Positions 57,507 to 60,519 of a stretch of 60,519 nt of DNA are shown in pieces. Made by a program: the position numbers and the translations under genes. Each line of letters opens with the position of its first letter. The stretch's first letter is position 1. The stretch spans positions 1-60,519 of the forward strand of contig DGRZ01000093.1 in assembly GCA_002391195.1 (NCBI GenBank). The letters are read 5' to 3'. Source of the DNA: Fibrobacter sp. UBA4375. Its GTDB lineage: Bacteria; Fibrobacterota; Fibrobacteria; Fibrobacterales; Fibrobacteraceae. The notes below the pieces were generated by a model. That model searched no databases. It worked only from the letters and a program-made list of their open reading frames with translations, and was not told where the DNA came from.

Positions 57507-58565
57507 TTACTTCTTTTCCCGGATGCGCTTGTAAAGGCTTTCGGCCTTTTCGGTATCGCCGGCGTTGGAATACACGTGGCCCACGTTCTCGGCGCCGATA
57601 CGACCCTGGGAATTTCCGGCAAGCCAGGCCTTCATGTAGCATTCGAAGGCTTCGTCGTATCGTTTCTGGCTAAAGTAAATCTGTCCCAAATCCAGGTTCA
57701 GGTCGCCCTTGCCCTTCTTGTGGCGGAGTCCCTCTTCCAAGGTGAAAATCGCCATCCAGGGGGAATTGTTCTGCACGTACATCTGGGCCAGGTAGCGCCT
57801 GGCAGAAACGTTTTCTGGGTCCATCAGCAGACCGTTTTCCATTTCGTTCAGGGAAAGCCTGGTGGAGTCCATGCTGCGGTAGTAATAGGCCAGCGTAAAG
57901 TGGACATCGGCCCCGGCGGTGGCGGTCATCTGGAGTGCGTTCTGCAGCGTCTTGATGGCGTATTCGTAGTCCCCCAGTTTCTCGTAGACTTCGGCAAGGC
58001 CGTACCAGGCGTCCATGCGGTCGGGGTTCAGGGCCAGCGCCCGCTCGAAGTTCTTCTGGGCCAAAGTCCAGTCGCGCCCCTTCAGGTAGCATTCCGCCAG
58101 GGCAAAGTGCACGTGGTCCGATTCTACCCCAAGTTCAATAGCCCGGTTGTAGGACGCGATGGCCTCCCCCACGTCTCCACTCAGGTAATAGAGGTCCCCC
58201 ATAAGCATCCAGGCCTTCTCGAAGGTGGGCAACAATTCCACGGTGCGCTTGTAGGCCACCAGGGCCACCTGCTTGCGGTCCAGCTGGACCATGGCGTTCC
58301 CTAAATTGAACCAGGCGAAGGGCTCATAACGGCCCTCGTCGATGGCGGCACGGTAAAGCGGCACCGCCTCCTTGAATTTTCCCTGGTCGTAGAGTTCGTT
58401 GGCCTTGAAAAAATAATCCTCGGCAGCGTGAGAAAAGGCAGGAAGAAGAAACAACAAGACGAGAGACGAGAGACGAGAGACGAGAGAATAGACCCAAATA
58501 TCTTTCGTCTTTCGTCTGTAGCGACGCTGTAAGCGGAGCGTTCTTTCGTCTAATCTACTTGACAA
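57507..58565 (-). CDS. TPR-repeat protein of the exb-ton operon
   Basis: 352 residues from a TTG at 58565 with AAGGAG 7 nt upstream; no ATG or GTG is available in the N-terminal part, and the frame is open to a TTG at 58610. The start region is built from the GACGAAAGA/GACGAGAGA repeat, which encodes R-R-K-T-K-D and the hydrophobic S-L-V-S-R-L-S-S-L-V-L-L of a signal peptide ending F-S-H-A. About eight TPR units follow (for example A-W-F-N-L-G-N-A, A-W-M-L-M-G-D-L-Y-Y, A-W-Y-G-L-A-E-V-Y). Likely periplasmic adaptor of the TonB system. Its 3' end holds one copy of the 39-bp repeat. Confidence 0.8.
   Translation of the reverse strand: MSSRLDERTLRLQRRYRRKTKDIWVYSLVSRLSSLVLLFLLPAFSHAAEDYFFKANELYDQGKFKEAVPLYRAAIDEGRYEPFAWFNLGNAMVQLDRKQVALVAYKRTVELLPTFEKAWMLMGDLYYLSGDVGEAIASYNRAIELGVESDHVHFALAECYLKGRDWTLAQKNFERALALNPDRMDAWYGLAEVYEKLGDYEYAIKTLQNALQMTATAGADVHFTLAYYYRSMDSTRLSLNEMENGLLMDPENVSARRYLAQMYVQNNSPWMAIFTLEEGLRHKKGKGDLNLDLGQIYFSQKRYDEAFECYMKAWLAGNSQGRIGAENVGHVYSNAGDTEKAESLYKRIREKK
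57557..57595. repeat. 39-bp direct repeat, right copy
   Basis: Inside the TPR gene, encoding A-E-N-V-G-H-V-Y-S-N-A-G; identical to 50149-50187. Confidence 0.85.
58455..58555. repeat. Dispersed GACGAGAGA/TCTTTCGTC repeat inside TPR gene start
   Basis: Four GACGAGA units followed by TCTTTCGTCTTTCGTCTG and AGCGTTCTTTCGTCT, the same words as at 1334-1460 and 59199-59412. Confidence 0.7.
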
Positions 58566-59196
58566 AGCGGAACTCCTTCGTGGCCTTTTGCGCCACAGGG
58601 TAACCGCCAAGTTTAGCGGGAGAGAATTTCCATTGACGTACGGCCTTCAGGGCTTCGGTATCGAAGCCGTAACCTGCAGGGTCCTGGCTCATGATACTTG
58701 CCTGGGCCACGTCCCCGTAGACGTCGATGACGATATAGACCTTCACATAACCCGAGAGGCCAAGCTTCTTCGCTTTTTCGGGGAAGGCGGGCTGCACCTC
58801 TTTCAGGGGCTGGGCCTGTTCATCCACCTCGCCTGCCTCATAGACTACGTTTTCCATGGAACCCGTGCCAACGGCCACGCCGTCCCCTGCGGCACCGCGT
58901 GCCAAGGACAAGTCCATCTGGAAATTCTGGCTGCGGGAGACTCCCATGTTAGAGGATATCTTGAAGGGGTTGGGGTTCACGATGGTGCGGATGACCTTCT
59001 GTTTTACCTCCGGCTTTTTCTCGCTCACCAGGACTTCTACCTCGGTGACGGTTTCCAGCTGCTTTTCCGCCTTGGCGCCCTTGTCAAAAAAGAGGGCGTT
59101 CAGCACCGGCACCGCAAGGAAGAACACCGCACTCACCACGAAGGAGAGTACGAACGCTACCGGGAACCGGAGATATTTCGCCAAGAAGTCGAGCAT
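58555..59196 (-). CDS. TonB-family energy-transducing protein
   Basis: 213 residues. One N-terminal transmembrane anchor (F-V-L-S-F-V-V-S-A-V-F-F-L-A-V), a Glu/Val/Lys-rich periplasmic spacer, and a C-terminal TonB domain (V-Q-P-A-F-P-E-K-A-K-K-L-G-L-S-G-Y-V-K-V-Y-I-V-I-D, A-L-K-A-V-R-Q-W-K-F-S-P-A). The P-x-Y/F-P-x-x-A-x4-L-x-G signature is clear. It transmits proton-motive force from the ExbBD proteins upstream to outer-membrane receptors. Its stop overlaps the TPR gene start. Confidence 0.9.
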   Translation of the reverse strand: MLDFLAKYLRFPVAFVLSFVVSAVFFLAVPVLNALFFDKGAKAEKQLETVTEVEVLVSEKKPEVKQKVIRTIVNPNPFKISSNMGVSRSQNFQMDLSLARGAAGDGVAVGTGSMENVVYEAGEVDEQAQPLKEVQPAFPEKAKKLGLSGYVKVYIVIDVYGDVAQASIMSQDPAGYGFDTEALKAVRQWKFSPAKLGGYPVAQKATKEFRFVK

Positions 59197-59198
59197 GA

Positions 59199-59412
59199 TT
59201 TAGACGATAGATGAAAGACGATAGACGAAAGAAATTTTTTTCAAGAAGAATAGCATGTACATAAAGCAGGGCATTGCGGGGCGGCGATTGAGCCCCTGCT
59301 AGAAAGGGTAGCGAGTAACAAAGTACGAGCGAGGGGAAGGCTTTCCCCTTTATAAATCTTTCGTCTCTCGTCTGTAGCGAAATTGCGGAGCAATGGAGCG
59401 TTCTTTCGTCTA
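59199..59412. repeat. Dispersed GACGAAAGA repeat, exbD-tonB gap
   Basis: GACGATAGATGAAAGACGAT words at 59199-59230 and the inverted TCTTTCGTCTCTCGTCTGTA...GCGTTCTTTCGTCT at 59357-59412 frame an otherwise plain 120-nt spacer. Confidence 0.7.
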
Positions 59413-59416
59413 AACA

Positions 59417-59821
59417 CTATTCCTCCTTATTCGCCGAAATGGAAACCTTGCGGACCTTGGCCAGGTTGCATTCGTCCAGAATGTCCACCACCACGCCGTT
59501 GGGGGCGTCCCGGTCGCTCACGATAATCACCGGCCGGTCCGGGGATTCGGCCATCATCTGACGAAGCACCGTATTGAGGGTGGAAAGGTTCACCTGGGTC
59601 TCGTTGATGTGGATGGTGCCCTGGCGGGTCACGCCGATCAAAATACTTTCCTTGGCCAAATCCTTCGCAGAACTTGCCTTGGGCTTGGTCACGTCCACGC
59701 CGGTCTCACGGGTGAACGTCGACGTCACGATAAAGAAGATGAGCAGGATAAAGACCATGTCCAGCATGGGGGACACGTCTATCTTTCCGCCTTCCTGCGA
59801 TCTTTTACGGATAAAACTCAT
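59417..59821 (-). CDS. exbD: ExbD/TolR-family proton-channel subunit
   Basis: 134 residues. N-terminal cytoplasmic basic stretch (F-I-R-K-R-S-Q-E-G-G-K-I-D-V-S-P-M-L-D-M-V-F-I-L-L-I-F-F), one transmembrane helix with the functional Asp (D in M-L-D-M-V), and the periplasmic domain ending N-L-A-K-V-R-K-V-S-I-S-A. It couples proton flow to TonB. ATG 59821 overlaps the exbB stop (ATGA). Confidence 0.92.
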   Translation of the reverse strand: MSFIRKRSQEGGKIDVSPMLDMVFILLIFFIVTSTFTRETGVDVTKPKASSAKDLAKESILIGVTRQGTIHINETQVNLSTLNTVLRQMMAESPDRPVIIVSDRDAPNGVVVDILDECNLAKVRKVSISANKEE

Positions 59822-60504
59822 TTTTCCTCCGCAACGGCAACACGGTCCGCGACCGGCGTCACCTCTTTAAAAACATAGGACTCGTACTTCAGCGCTTCGC
59901 TCCAGGCCTGCTTTTCTACATCCTCTACACGGCCCGCCAAGTAGTTGTAGGCAAGCATCAGGGGGAACGCCACCAGAAGCCCCGCCTGGGTGGTAAGCAG
60001 GGCTTCTGAAATGCCGTCGGCCAAGAGCACCGGGTTTCCGAAGCCAAAAAGCTGGATAGTCTCGAAGGTATGCACCATGCCGGACACCGTTCCCAACAGG
60101 CCAAGCATGGGGGCGATGGCCGCACAGGTAGAGATGGTCCTCAGGGACTTGGAAAGGTTCACGGATATGCGGTGGCGGGTTTCTTCCATGGCGTTGCGCA
60201 CCGCCACGGGGCCCTGGTCACGATACTTCCGCACATCACAAGCCAGGGCGTAAAAATAACCGTAGGGGCGGCGGGAAAGTTTCTTGAAGGCTTCGTCCTC
60301 CCCCTTCTTTTCCAGGTTCTTCCAGAATCCGCCCAGCACGCCGTTCACGCTGCCGCCCTTGAGCATAAAGTAGTAGCCGTAGCGCTCTATCATCAAAAAC
60401 CATCCGAACCACCCCAGCACAAAGATGGGCGCAAGCACCCACCCTCCCCGAAAGAGGATTCCGAAAGCCGCCTCGATGACGGATATTTCGCTTACGGTTT
60501 CCAC
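59818..60504 (-). CDS. exbB: MotA/TolQ/ExbB proton-channel family protein (5' end uncertain)
   Basis: 228 residues from a GTG at 60504, but the frame remains open to the window edge, so the true start may lie outside. Three hydrophobic segments: W-V-L-A-P-I-F-V-L-G-W-F, C-A-A-I-A-P-M-L-G-L-L-G-T-V-S-G-M-V and A-G-L-L-V-A-F-P-L-M-L-A-Y-N-Y. The A-P-x-L-G-L-L-G-T-V-x-G-M and A-L-x-T-T-x-A-G-L motifs are diagnostic. It forms the inner-membrane channel with ExbD. Confidence 0.9.
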   Translation of the reverse strand: METVSEISVIEAAFGILFRGGWVLAPIFVLGWFGWFLMIERYGYYFMLKGGSVNGVLGGFWKNLEKKGEDEAFKKLSRRPYGYFYALACDVRKYRDQGPVAVRNAMEETRHRISVNLSKSLRTISTCAAIAPMLGLLGTVSGMVHTFETIQLFGFGNPVLLADGISEALLTTQAGLLVAFPLMLAYNYLAGRVEDVEKQAWSEALKYESYVFKEVTPVADRVAVAEEK

Positions 60505-60519
60505 AGAAACTCCCGACAG

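Overview
The window comes from a Fibrobacter-like bacterium (phylum Fibrobacterota). The evidence is four intact or broken lipoproteins carrying the FISUMP domain (Fibrobacter succinogenes major paralogous domain, TIGR02145), a fifth intact copy in an 866-residue repeat protein, two regulators of the Fibrobacter-expanded TIGR02147 family, and secreted plant-cell-wall hydrolases: two GH11-CBM6 xylanases, a GH5 lipoprotein and a GH30 glucuronoxylanase. Secreted GH11 and GH30 enzymes share a C-terminal sorting-like domain. No rRNA, tRNA, CRISPR array, transposase or integrase was seen.

Layout. 0-2.2 kb: end of a lipoprotein gene, dapA and an acidic Cys-rich protein. 2.3-5.8 kb: tandem duplicated GH11 xylanases with duplicated leaders. 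6-13.3 kb: surE-gyrA, a TrmH-type methyltransferase, a MATE transporter and ffh, arranged around two very short divergent promoters. 13.5-21 kb: glnA, a PAS-GGDEF protein, rpsP, rimM-trmD-rplS and a coupled pair of cyclic-nucleotide-binding-like proteins. 21-24.3 kb: two FISUMP lipoproteins sharing an almost identical N-terminal half. 24.5-29 kb: AttH/CrtC-like protein, eukaryotic-type HisA, GT4 glycosyltransferase, mutY. 29-33.5 kb: leftward fmt-rsmB and two outer-membrane-type proteins. 33.6-36.1 kb: TIGR02147 regulator plus FISUMP lipoprotein. 36.3-39 kb: cidAB-type genes and a doubled SagB-like nitroreductase. 39.2-46.4 kb: GH5, a very large peptidase/beta-propeller/barrel protein, GH30. 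46.6-49.8 kb: radA, dCMP deaminase, a helical-repeat protein. 49.9-57.3 kb: an AT-richer accessory block with tiny membrane proteins, an orphan Ntox44-type toxin cassette, small secreted proteins, a broken FISUMP gene and a second TIGR02147-FISUMP pair. 57.5 kb-end: leftward exbB-exbD-tonB-TPR operon.

Most unusual signals: (1) a compact toxin module (Ntox44-like protein, 36-residue membrane protein, membrane-anchored candidate immunity protein) joined by overlapping frames; (2) a perfect 39-bp direct repeat bracketing the accessory block; (3) a Bacteroidota-like TAnnTTTG promoter element lying only 4-9 nt before the start codon of at least twelve genes that lack a Shine-Dalgarno sequence, predicting leaderless mRNAs; (4) several families of dispersed intergenic repeat that have entered reading frames (mutY, rsmB, a TPR protein and a lipoprotein signal peptide). 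All functions are read from sequence motifs and memory of protein families; no searches were run.
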